This document shows, one piece after another, positions 6,738-12,578 of a stretch of 12,578 nucleotides of DNA; position 1 is the first letter of the stretch; each line of letters begins with the position of its first letter. The position numbers were made by a program, and so were the translations under genes. This stretch comes from DASRZM01 sp035686365 (GTDB lineage Bacteria; Pseudomonadota; Gammaproteobacteria; Xanthomonadales; Xanthomonadaceae): assembly GCA_035686365.1 (NCBI GenBank), contig DASRZM010000014.1, positions 1 through 12,578 of the forward strand. Reading direction: 5' to 3'. The notes beneath the pieces were generated by a model. That model was not told the DNA's origin. It ran no database searches and was given only the letters and a program-made list of their open reading frames with translations.

Positions 6738-7061
6738 TCAGCCGGCCTCCTCCAGCGTAGCGACGATGCGGAACACCTTGTCCAGCCGGGCCAGCCTCAG
6801 CACCGCCAGCGCCGGTTGCGAGACCGACAGCAGCACGAAGTCCTTGCCGCGGCCACGCGCGGCCTGGAAGCCCTCGACCAGCGCGGCGATGCCGGAGGAG
6901 TCGATATAGGCCACCGCCGACATGTCCGCGGCGACGTGATCGGCGGTCTTGAGCGCCGCAAGGATGCTGTCGCGCACCTGTTGCGACCATGACAGGTCGA
7001 CCTCCCCGGCCAGTGCGACGACGGTGTAGGCGCCCCGCGTTTCGGTGCTGCATCGGTTCAC
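6738..7061 (-). CDS. STAS-domain protein (MlaB-like / anti-anti-sigma-like)
   Basis: A single STAS domain of 107 residues. Two readings are possible. By position next to mlaE it should be the MlaB subunit, which binds MlaF and is needed for transporter activity in E. coli. By sequence, AYIDSSGIAAL (51-61) has the DSSG motif in which SpoIIAA/RsbV-type anti-anti-sigma factors are phosphorylated on the second serine, here Ser56. The preceding gene encodes a kinase-phosphatase of exactly the type that acts on such proteins. The beginning (VVALAGEVDLSWSQQVRDSI) and end (LARLDKVFRIVATLEEA) are typical of the fold. The GTG at 7061 overlaps the upstream stop as GTGA and has GGAGGAG seven or so bases before it. 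I favour a switchable MlaB-like subunit, as inference. Confidence 0.88.
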   Translation of the reverse strand: MNRCSTETRGAYTVVALAGEVDLSWSQQVRDSILAALKTADHVAADMSAVAYIDSSGIAALVEGFQAARGRGKDFVLLSVSQPALAVLRLARLDKVFRIVATLEEAG

Positions 7062-8776
7062 TGCATCTCCTCCCCGCCTTGCGGCTGCGCCGTCTCGCCG
7101 GGCGCAGCACAGGCCAGCGCCCTGGTCATCAGCAGCCGGTTGCCCCGGCCCTGCGCGCACGGCTCCACGTGCCAGCTGTCCATCACGTGGTCGATCAGTG
7201 CCAGGCCCAGCCCCCCGGGCCGGCACTCGCCCAGCTCGCGTGGACGCACTGTATCGGGATCCACGCAGGGCGCGTAGTCCTGCAGCTCGATCCGCAGGGT
7301 ATCGCCGGTACAGCTCAGGCGCAGCTCGATCGGCGCCCGGCACGGCCCGCCATAGGCGTGCCGGATGACGTTGGTACAGGCCTCGTCCACCGCCAGCACC
7401 AGCTGCGCGCGCAGCTCCTCGTCGGCGACCACGCCTTCCAGCGCCCGCTCCAGGCGGTGGCGCATCGCCGCCAGCTCCCCGGGCCGCGCCTCGAAACTCA
7501 ACTCCAGCAGCAGGTCCTGCGCCGTATGATCCTCGATCAGCATCAGGGTGGTGTCGTCGGTCACCCGGAACCGCCGCAGCTGGGCGACGATCGCGCGCAG
7601 GCGCGAGGCAGCCGGCCGGTCGGCCAGCGTGCCCAACATCCCGGCCATTCCCTCCACGCCGAGCACGCGGCCCTCCTCGTCGCGCACGTCGGTGGCGCCG
7701 TCGGAAAACAGGTACAGCGTGGCGCCGGACAGGTCGGCCCGCTGCTCCGGGAACTCCATGGCCGTGAGGATGCCCAACGGCGGCCCCTGGGCCTCGAACG
7801 ACTCGATCGCGGCGCCCTTGCGCACCAGCAGCGCCGGCGGAAAGCCGGCGCTGGCCCAGACCGCTTCATGGCGGACCGGGTCGTAGTGGCCGGCCACCGC
7901 GCACACGAACATGCCCGAGGCAATCGCCTCGCCCAGTTCGTCGTTGACCTGCGCCAGCCAGCGCCCGGGAGACAGGCCCTCCTTGCCGGCCCAGCGCAGC
8001 AGGCTGGCACAGCGCACCATCAGGAACGCGGCATCCAGGCCCTTGCCGGAGACATCGCCCAGCGCAAAGGCGATGCGCCCGTCGGGCAGGTCGAAGAAAT
8101 CGTAGAAGTCGCCGGAGATCTCCTGTGCCGGCAGGTTGAGCGCGCGCACGGGGTAGTTTCCGCGCCGGCGCCGTGGCAGCAGCGAGCGCTGCAGCCGCCG
8201 TGCCATGGTCAGCTCGCGCTTGATCCGGTTCTGCTCGAGCAGCTCGCTGGCCATGCGCGCGCCCGAGAGCGCCAGCGCCGTGGGCGCGGCGAGCAGGCGC
8301 AGGGCATCGCGGTCGGCCTCGTCGAACAGGCCGCTGGCGCTGCGCTTGTTGAGCACCTGCAGCGCGCCGATCGGGCCCTCGGCGGTGGACAGCGGCGCAC
8401 ACAGCACGCTGCGCGTGGCGAAGCCGGTGGCCTTGTCGACCACGCCGGCGAAGTCCGGATCGGCATGGACGTCCCGCACCATCTGGCAGCTGTTCTGCTC
8501 CACGGCCCGGCCGACGATGCCGGTGCCACGCGGCAGCGCCAGGCCACGCACGTCGACCGGCCCGGCGCAGGCGCGACACACCAGCTGCTCGCGCGCGAGG
8601 TCGAACAGGAATACCGCGGCGGCCTCGGCGTCCATGAACTCGGCGATCCGGGTCACGGCCGCGTGCAGGGTCTGCTCCAGGTCCAGCGACATCGCCAGTT
8701 GCTGGCTCAGCTCGGCCAGCAACGGCAGCATCCTGCGTTCCAGACCCGGGGCAGCGGTCGTGGCGGTTTCGTTCAC
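7058..8776 (-). CDS. GAF / SpoIIE-type PP2C phosphatase / HATPase regulator (RsbU-RsbW fusion type)
   Basis: A 572-residue cytoplasmic signalling protein with three domains. A GAF sensor spans about 28-175. A helical signalling linker follows (ELLEQNRIKRELTMARRLQ, to about 200). The SpoIIE-type PP2C Ser/Thr phosphatase spans about 215-415 with its metal-binding motifs intact: SGDFYDFF (Asp223), GDVSGKGLDAAFLM (Asp241), SDGATD (Asp359) and VTDDTT (Asp407-408). A C-terminal RsbW-like HATPase kinase domain spans about 430-552, with N-box VDEACTNVIRHAY and GGLGLALIDHVMD. The usual DxGxxFDP box reads DYAPCVDP, so the first glycine is lost; activity of the kinase half is less certain. Such phosphatase-kinase fusions act on one STAS partner, as Pseudomonas HsbR does on HsbA. 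The GTG at 8776 overlaps the pssA stop and has GGGGAGG just upstream. The ligand of the GAF domain cannot be told. Confidence 0.93.
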   Translation of the reverse strand: MNETATTAAPGLERRMLPLLAELSQQLAMSLDLEQTLHAAVTRIAEFMDAEAAAVFLFDLAREQLVCRACAGPVDVRGLALPRGTGIVGRAVEQNSCQMVRDVHADPDFAGVVDKATGFATRSVLCAPLSTAEGPIGALQVLNKRSASGLFDEADRDALRLLAAPTALALSGARMASELLEQNRIKRELTMARRLQRSLLPRRRRGNYPVRALNLPAQEISGDFYDFFDLPDGRIAFALGDVSGKGLDAAFLMVRCASLLRWAGKEGLSPGRWLAQVNDELGEAIASGMFVCAVAGHYDPVRHEAVWASAGFPPALLVRKGAAIESFEAQGPPLGILTAMEFPEQRADLSGATLYLFSDGATDVRDEEGRVLGVEGMAGMLGTLADRPAASRLRAIVAQLRRFRVTDDTTLMLIEDHTAQDLLLELSFEARPGELAAMRHRLERALEGVVADEELRAQLVLAVDEACTNVIRHAYGGPCRAPIELRLSCTGDTLRIELQDYAPCVDPDTVRPRELGECRPGGLGLALIDHVMDSWHVEPCAQGRGNRLLMTRALACAAPGETAQPQGGEEMQ

Positions 8777-9564
8777 TGTGCCTCCCCGTCGTCGGGCCCC
8801 GCCGCGCGCCGGTGCCGGCGCCAGCGCCCCCACAGCCACGCGGCAGGACCCGAGAGCGCGTACGCCAGCGCGATCCCGAACAGCACGGTGGGTGGATCCA
8901 CGGCCAGCAGCACGAAGGCCACCACCACGATCAGTACGGCGATGAAGGGCACCCGGTCGGCCACCGGCAGGGTCTTGAAGCTGAAGTAGCGCACCCGGCT
9001 CACCATCAGACCGGCGGCCGCCACGGTGATCCCCAGCGCCAGGTACTCCAGGCGCTTGCCGGGATTGCCCCAGTCCACCATCGACCAGATGAAGGTCACC
9101 ATCAGCGCCGCCGCCGCCGGGCTGGCCAGGCCGATGAACCAGCGCTTGTCGACCACCCCGGTCTGGATATTGAAGCGCGCCAGGCGCAGCGCCGCGCAGG
9201 CCGCGTACAGGAAAGCGGCGGTCCAGCCGATCTTGCCCCAGACCGGTCCGTACTGGGTCAGCCCGGCCAGCGCCCAGTGGTACATCACCAGCGCCGGCGC
9301 CATGCCGAAGCTGACCAGGTCGGCCAGGCTGTCGTACTGGCTGCCGAACTCGCTCTGGGTGCCGGTCAGCCGCGCCACGCGCCCGTCGATGCCATCGAGC
9401 AGGCCGGCCACCAGGACGGCCACGCAGGCGTTGCCGTAGTGGCCTCCGGTGGCCGCGATGATCGCGTAGAAGCCCGCGAACAACCCGCCCGTGGTGAACA
9501 GGTTGGGCAGCAGGTAGATGCCGCGCCGCGGGCGCGGGTCGGGGCCGCCGGCTTCTGCGCTCAA
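8773..9564 (-). CDS. pssA: CDP-diacylglycerol--serine O-phosphatidyltransferase (type II)
   Basis: An integral membrane enzyme of 263 residues that makes phosphatidylserine from CDP-diacylglycerol and serine, the step before phosphatidylethanolamine. The CDP-alcohol phosphotransferase signature DGx2ARx8Gx3Dx3D is complete (Asp60, Gly61, Ala64, Arg65, Gly74, Asp78, Asp82). The family-typical GIYLLPNLFTTGGLFAGFYA starts near residue 15, and several hydrophobic helices follow. This is the type II, membrane-spanning form, not the soluble type I enzyme of E. coli. I chose the TTG at 9564 because GGAGG lies about ten bases upstream and a -10-like box at 9601-9606 would exclude upstream starts; an ATG at 9654 in frame is the alternative. 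It leads the operon that continues into the lipid transporter. Confidence 0.9.
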   Translation of the reverse strand: MSAEAGGPDPRPRRGIYLLPNLFTTGGLFAGFYAIIAATGGHYGNACVAVLVAGLLDGIDGRVARLTGTQSEFGSQYDSLADLVSFGMAPALVMYHWALAGLTQYGPVWGKIGWTAAFLYAACAALRLARFNIQTGVVDKRWFIGLASPAAAALMVTFIWSMVDWGNPGKRLEYLALGITVAAAGLMVSRVRYFSFKTLPVADRVPFIAVLIVVVAFVLLAVDPPTVLFGIALAYALSGPAAWLWGRWRRHRRAAGPDDGEAQ

Positions 9565-9600
9565 GACTCTCTCGCCTCCGATGCGTCGATGCGCCCGGGC

Positions 9601-9606
9601 AGTGTA
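9601..9606 (-). promoter_or_regulatory. Candidate -10 box for the pssA-mla-holD-rimI operon
   Basis: The minus strand reads CCTTTACACTGCC; TACACT (9606 to 9601) matches four of six -10 positions. It would start transcription near 9593, about 30 bases before the TTG of pssA. I see no good -35 at the matching distance, so the call is weak. Confidence 0.4.
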
Positions 9607-9675
9607 AAGGATGCGTCCGCAAACGCCCGGAACCGGGCCAGCCGGCGGCGGCATGACGTGAAATCCGCGCTGCGC

Positions 9676-9704
9676 TTGCCAGAGCACCGCGGCAGTGCTA
9701 CCAA
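9676..9704 (+). promoter_or_regulatory. Candidate sigma70 promoter for the DUF4124 pair
   Basis: TTGCCA at 9676-9681 as -35, a 17-base spacer, and TACCAA at 9699-9704 preceded by TG (9696-9697) as an extended -10. It would start transcription near 9711, about 24 bases before the ATG at 9735. It is divergent from the pssA promoter, with about 70 bases between the two -10 boxes. Confidence 0.4.
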
Positions 9705-9734
9705 GGATCGACCCGCGCACTGGAGACCGGATCC

Positions 9735-10169
9735 ATGCGTTCGACGACTCTGATGCTGTGCGCCGCGCTCACCGGCGCGGCACTGGCCGGAGGCGGCGCG
9801 ACCGCCGCCCAGGTGTTCCGGTGGACCGACGCCCAGGGCATCACCCACTACTCGGACATGCCGCCGCCGGAGGGCACCGAGCACGTGCGCATCGACGCGT
9901 ACGTCCCAGCGCCGCCGGCGCCCGGCGAGGCCGAGGCCGAGGCCGAGGGTGAGGCTGATACCGATACCGCGCCAGCCGAGAGCGGACCTGTCGCCGTGGC
10001 GCGGGAGAACTGCGAGCGCGCCCGCAAGAACGTGGAGATCCTGCAGGCCTCGGAGGTGGTCCGTATGGACGTGGACGGCAACGGCGCGTCCGACGATCTG
10101 GACGAGGCGCAGCGTGCCGCCCAGCTTGAACTCGCCCAGCGCCAGGTGCGGGCGTTCTGCGGCGAATGA
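9735..10169 (+). CDS. DUF4124-domain secreted protein
   Basis: A 144-residue exported protein of unknown function. Residues 1-25 are a signal peptide (LMLCAALTGAALAGGGATAA, cleavage probably after ATAA or TAAQ). Then comes the DUF4124 motif VFRWTDAQGITHYSDMPP (about 27-44), a small beta module found in many proteobacterial envelope proteins. An acidic low-complexity linker follows, encoded by GAGGCC hexamer repeats at 9927-9956 and GATACC repeats at 9957-9968. The C-terminal helical part has two cysteines (NCERARKN and RAFCGE) that could form a disulfide. GGAG lies nine bases before the ATG. The stop overlaps the next gene as ATGA. Function cannot be told from sequence. Confidence 0.85.
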   Translation: MRSTTLMLCAALTGAALAGGGATAAQVFRWTDAQGITHYSDMPPPEGTEHVRIDAYVPAPPAPGEAEAEAEGEADTDTAPAESGPVAVARENCERARKNVEILQASEVVRMDVDGNGASDDLDEAQRAAQLELAQRQVRAFCGE

Positions 10170-10522
10170 AGCGCCAGCGTGGCAATGCCCGGCTGTACTC
10201 ACTGGCGGTCGTGCTGGCGCTGGCGGCGGCCGCCGCATGGCTGTGGTTCGAGGAGCCCGACTCACTGCCGCCGTGGGCGCGGCCGCAGCGCGCAGCGCCC
10301 GAGGGCAGCGCCAGCGACCCGGCCACGGCACCGCCGGCCGGGCCCGCGCGGCCGGTGTACCGCTGGCGCGACGACGCCGGCGTCCTGCAGATCACGGATC
10401 GACCGCCCCAGGGGCGACCGTACGAAACCGTGCGCATCGATCCGGAGACCAACGTCGTGCCGAGCATCCTGCCGCCGGGCTACGAGGGCTACGCCGAACC
10501 CGGCGACGACGAGAAGCCATAG
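10166..10522 (+). CDS. DUF4124-domain membrane-anchored protein
   Basis: A 118-residue protein with a basic N-terminus (MKRQRGNARLY) and one hydrophobic helix (SLAVVLALAAAAAWLWF, about 12-28) that is either an uncleaved anchor or a signal peptide. A Pro/Ala-rich linker follows. The DUF4124-like motif is VYRWRDDAGVLQITDRPP (about 64-81), then YETVRIDPETNVVPSILPPGY. It lacks the two cysteines and acidic linker of its upstream neighbour. Its ATG at 10166 overlaps that gene's stop, so the two are probably translated together and may be an old tandem duplication. After the stop, CCCGAGT is repeated at 10523-10529 and 10530-10536, followed by a 5-bp hairpin GTCCC-GGG-GGGAC. Confidence 0.8.
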   Translation: MKRQRGNARLYSLAVVLALAAAAAWLWFEEPDSLPPWARPQRAAPEGSASDPATAPPAGPARPVYRWRDDAGVLQITDRPPQGRPYETVRIDPETNVVPSILPPGYEGYAEPGDDEKP

Positions 10523-10556
10523 CCCGAGTCCCGAGTCCCGGGGGGACAGCAGGCCT

Positions 10557-10565
10557 TGCTAGAAT
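10557..10565 (+). promoter_or_regulatory. Extended -10 promoter of proS
   Basis: TGCTAGAAT: a TGn extension plus TAGAAT, five of six matches to the -10 consensus. No -35 is visible at 17 bases, which is normal for extended -10 promoters. Transcription would start near 10572 and give a leader of about 38 bases. Confidence 0.65.
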
Positions 10566-10609
10566 CGCGCGCCTTGCGCGCCTCGTGCGCCGTCCGAGCC
10601 CACCGCGCC

Positions 10610-12313
10610 ATGCGCCTGTCCCGATTCCACCTGCACACCGTCAGGGAAGTCCCCGCCGACGCCGAGATCGTCAGCCACCAGCTGATGCTGCGCGCCGGCA
10701 TGATCCGCAGGCTGGCCGCCGGCATCTACACCTGGACCCCGCTGGGCCTGCGCGTGATGCGCAAGGTCGAACAGGTGGTGCGCGAGGAAATGGTGCGGGC
10801 CGGAAGCGTGGAACTGCTGATGCCGGCGGTACAGCCGCTGGATCTGTGGCGCGAGACCGGTCGCATCGAGGTGTTCGGCCCGCTGCTGCTGAAGATGAAG
10901 GACCGCAAGGAGCAGGAATACTGCTTCGGTCCCACCCACGAGGAGGTGATCACCGACCTGGCGCGCAACGAGATCCGCTCCTACCGCCAGCTGCCGGTGA
11001 GCTTCTTCCAGATCCAGACCAAGTTCCGCGACGAGATCCGCCCGCGCTTCGGCGTGATGCGCGCGCGCGAGTTCCTGATGAAGGACGCCTACTCCTTCCA
11101 CCTCACGGCCGGCGACCTGGATCGTGAATACTGGAACATGTACCGCGCCTACGAACGCATGTTCCAGCGCCTGGGCCTGCGCTTCCGCGCCGTGGCCGCC
11201 GACACCGGGGCCATCGGCGGCAGCGCCTCGCACGAGTTCCAGGTGCTGGCCGAGTCCGGCGAGGACCTGATCGCGTTCTCCGACGCCTCCGAGTACGCCG
11301 CCAACGTGGAGATGGCCGAGGCCCTTGCGCCGGCGGGCGACCGCGCTCCGCCGGGGCAGCCGCTGCAGCGCGTGGACACACCGACCCAGAAGACCATCGG
11401 TGAAGTCAGCGACTTCCTCGGCGTGGCACCCGGGCGCTGCATCAAGACGCTGCTGGTCAAGGGGCGCGAGGGCCTGGTCGCACTGTGCCTGCGCGGCGAC
11501 CACGAGATCAACGAGGTCAAGGCCGGCAAGCTCGCCGAGCTGCCGGGCGAATCGGTGCTGGCCGAGGACGCCGAAATCGTGGCCGCGATCGGCTGCCCGC
11601 CCGGCTTCCTGGGGCCGGTCGGTTTGCCCGATCCGATCCCCGTGATCGTGGATCGTGCCGCCGCCGTGCTGGCCGACTTCGTCTGCGGCGGCAACGCCGC
11701 CGGCATCCACTGCACCGGCACCAACTGGGAGCGCGATGCCCGCATCACGCGCGTGGCCGACCTGCGCAAGGTCGTCGCCGGCGACCCCTCGCCCGACGGC
11801 CGGGGCACGCTGCAGCTGGCGCGCGGCATCGAGGTCGGCCATGTGTTCCAGCTCGGCCAGAAGTACGCCGAGGCGATGGGCGCCAGCGTACTCGATGAGC
11901 AGGGCAAGTCGCGGGTGATGCACATGGGCTGCTACGGCGTGGGCGTTTCGCGCATCGTCGCCGCCGCCATCGAGCAGAACTCCGACGAGCGCGGCATCCT
12001 CTGGCCGGAGCCGATGGCCCCATGGCGCGTGGCCGTGTGCGTGATCAATCCCAAGTCCGACCCGGCCGTCGACGAGGCCGCCACGCACCTGTACGAGCGC
12101 CTGCTCGAGGCCGGCGCGGAGGTGTGCCTGGACGACCGCGGCCTGCGGCCGGGGCCGATGTTCGCCGACATGGAACTGATCGGCATCCCGCATCGCGTGA
12201 CGGTGTCCGCGCGCGGCCTGGAATCGGGCACCTACGAGTACCGCCACCGAGCCGCCGCCGACAACGAAGCACTGGACGAGGGCGCGCTGAGGGCGCGCCT
12301 GGGACTGGGCTGA
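10610..12313 (+). CDS. proS: Prolyl-tRNA synthetase, bacterial type with editing domain
   Basis: Charges tRNA-Pro in the cytoplasm; class II synthetase of 567 residues, the normal length for the long bacterial (ProS type 1) form. Visible landmarks are AAGIYTWTPLGLRVM (motif 1 region, 36-50), FGPTHEE (106-112), motif 2 FRDEIRPRFGVMRAREF (139-155), the YbaK-like INS editing domain (about 224-408, with its key Lys279 in CIKTLLVKG), motif 3 MGCYGVGVSRIVAAAIEQ (439-456), and the anticodon-binding domain (about 470-567). I chose the ATG at 10610, giving the conserved MRLSRFHLHTVRE; the open frame extends 18 codons upstream but through the promoter. No clear Shine-Dalgarno precedes the ATG. It is a separate unit from the DUF4124 pair. 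All expected catalytic segments are intact. Confidence 0.97.
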   Translation: MRLSRFHLHTVREVPADAEIVSHQLMLRAGMIRRLAAGIYTWTPLGLRVMRKVEQVVREEMVRAGSVELLMPAVQPLDLWRETGRIEVFGPLLLKMKDRKEQEYCFGPTHEEVITDLARNEIRSYRQLPVSFFQIQTKFRDEIRPRFGVMRAREFLMKDAYSFHLTAGDLDREYWNMYRAYERMFQRLGLRFRAVAADTGAIGGSASHEFQVLAESGEDLIAFSDASEYAANVEMAEALAPAGDRAPPGQPLQRVDTPTQKTIGEVSDFLGVAPGRCIKTLLVKGREGLVALCLRGDHEINEVKAGKLAELPGESVLAEDAEIVAAIGCPPGFLGPVGLPDPIPVIVDRAAAVLADFVCGGNAAGIHCTGTNWERDARITRVADLRKVVAGDPSPDGRGTLQLARGIEVGHVFQLGQKYAEAMGASVLDEQGKSRVMHMGCYGVGVSRIVAAAIEQNSDERGILWPEPMAPWRVAVCVINPKSDPAVDEAATHLYERLLEAGAEVCLDDRGLRPGPMFADMELIGIPHRVTVSARGLESGTYEYRHRAAADNEALDEGALRARLGLG

Positions 12314-12356
12314 AGGCCACGCTTCGACGCGCATAAGGCCACGCTTCGAAGCGCAT
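12313..12356 (+). repeat. 22-bp tandem repeat at the proS stop codon
   Basis: Two adjacent 22-base copies (12313-12334 and 12335-12356) differing at one base. Each starts AAGGCCACGCTTCGA. The first begins at the last base of the proS stop. The second contains the perfect 12-bp palindrome CGCTTCGAAGCG at 12342-12353. Confidence 0.85.
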
Positions 12357-12457
12357 CGCGCGTCGGTCTGCTTCGGGGCGGGCCGTGCGCCGCCGTGCCG
12401 GGATCGCGCGCAGGCGCATCCGCAGCGGCGGCGGGCGGACGATCAGGCCCCGCAGGG

Positions 12458-12481
12458 GGCGCGCACACGGATGTGCGCGCC
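12458..12481 (+). terminator. Perfect 10-bp hairpin downstream of proS
   Basis: GGCGCGCACA-CGGA-TGTGCGCGCC, a perfect 10-bp stem with a 4-base loop, followed by only three T residues. It is a plausible proS terminator but weak in U-tract and 145 bases past the stop. The loop region ACACGGATGT also matches the CsrA/RsmA RNA-binding consensus with GGA in the loop, so a regulatory RNA role is the alternative. Confidence 0.5.
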
Positions 12482-12512
12482 TTTGCGCCGCGACAGGATG
12501 TCGCGTCGCAAA
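12482..12512 (+). repeat. Second adjacent hairpin with GGA loop
   Basis: Starts at the base after the previous hairpin. TTTGCG and CGCAAA form the outer stem, one mismatch follows (C12488 against T12506), then CGCGACA and TGTCGCG close a 3-base GGA loop. Its ACAGGATGT core echoes ACACGGATGT in the first hairpin, so the pair may be diverged copies. Confidence 0.7.
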
Positions 12513-12578
12513 GCCCGGCCGACCGGCGCGGACCTGCTGCGCGCAGCGCGGCAGGCGCGAGGACAGCGCCGAAGCGCG

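Larger units (their letters stand above)
12314..12578. other. Non-coding tail after proS
   Basis: I see no supportable gene in these 265 bases up to the window edge. They hold the tandem 22-mer, about 100 bases of GC-rich DNA without clear structure, and two back-to-back hairpins (12458-12512). The final 60 bases are rich in GCGC runs and end without any gene start I can recognise. Confidence 0.6.

Noticed and set aside
6738..8776. A sigma-factor partner-switch locus of the usual RsbU-RsbW-RsbV-sigma kind
   Set aside because: No sigma factor or free anti-sigma gene lies in the window, and the neighbours are lipid transport genes; a remote target remains possible.
6989..8989. Long plus-strand open frame of 666 codons
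   Set aside because: Antisense to the regulator and STAS genes, which have full domain motifs; the frame is rich in Arg, Gln, His and Ala as expected for a shadow.
8777..9622. Upstream extension of the regulator frame, giving an apparent 854-residue protein
   Set aside because: The extension is out-of-frame pssA sequence. The GTG at 8776 with a good ribosome site and GTGA overlap is the better start.
10523..10547. Terminator after the second DUF4124 gene
   Set aside because: The hairpin GTCCC-GGG-GGGAC has only 5 bp and no U-tract, so it is not strong enough to call.
10559..12334. Open frame of 591 codons on the minus strand opposite proS
   Set aside because: It is a GC-rich antisense shadow: the protein is His-, Ala- and Gly-rich without any domain, while the plus strand encodes an intact ProRS.

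Overview
The window is GC-rich DNA, roughly two-thirds G+C by eye. It looks like a gammaproteobacterium, most plausibly in or near the Xanthomonadales/Lysobacterales. The reasons are the holD-rimI gene pair, a bacterial-type ProRS with an editing insertion, DUF4124 proteins, Mla-type lipid transport genes, and short hairpin repeats beginning GTAGGAGCGG. The lineage is inference; no marker gene settles it.

Layout. (1) Bases 1-1927, plus strand: the C-terminal two-thirds of valS, cut by the window edge. (2) Bases 1928-2506: a 579-base gap between convergent genes, packed with hairpin repeats, a 71-bp exact direct repeat and a 110-bp nested inverted repeat. (3) Bases 2507-9564, minus strand: nine genes in one direction, read right to left: pssA, a GAF-PP2C-HATPase regulator, a STAS protein, mlaE, mlaF, mlaD, a transport auxiliary lipoprotein, holD and rimI. 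Most junctions are 4-base overlaps (GTGA or ATGA). The clear exception is a 219-base gap with palindromes between mlaE and mlaF. (4) Bases 9565-9734: a divergent promoter region. (5) Bases 9735-10522, plus strand: two overlapping DUF4124 genes. (6) Bases 10610-12313, plus strand: proS with an extended -10 promoter. (7) Bases 12314-12578: a non-coding tail with a 22-bp tandem repeat and two adjacent perfect or near-perfect hairpins.

How the genes work together. MlaE (permease), MlaF (ATPase), MlaD (MCE substrate-binding protein) and the lipoprotein should form an inner-membrane phospholipid transporter that reaches across the periplasm. pssA makes phosphatidylserine, the precursor of phosphatidylethanolamine, so synthesis and trafficking of phospholipid are co-transcribed. 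Between them lie two genes that look like a partner-switching module: one protein carries a sensory GAF domain, a Ser/Thr phosphatase and an RsbW-like kinase, and the next is a STAS protein with the phosphorylatable DSSG motif of anti-anti-sigma factors. In E. coli the STAS protein of this transporter, MlaB, binds MlaF. The most interesting hypothesis here is therefore that lipid transport is switched by reversible phosphorylation of the STAS subunit. holD and rimI are housekeeping genes carried at the operon's 3' end.
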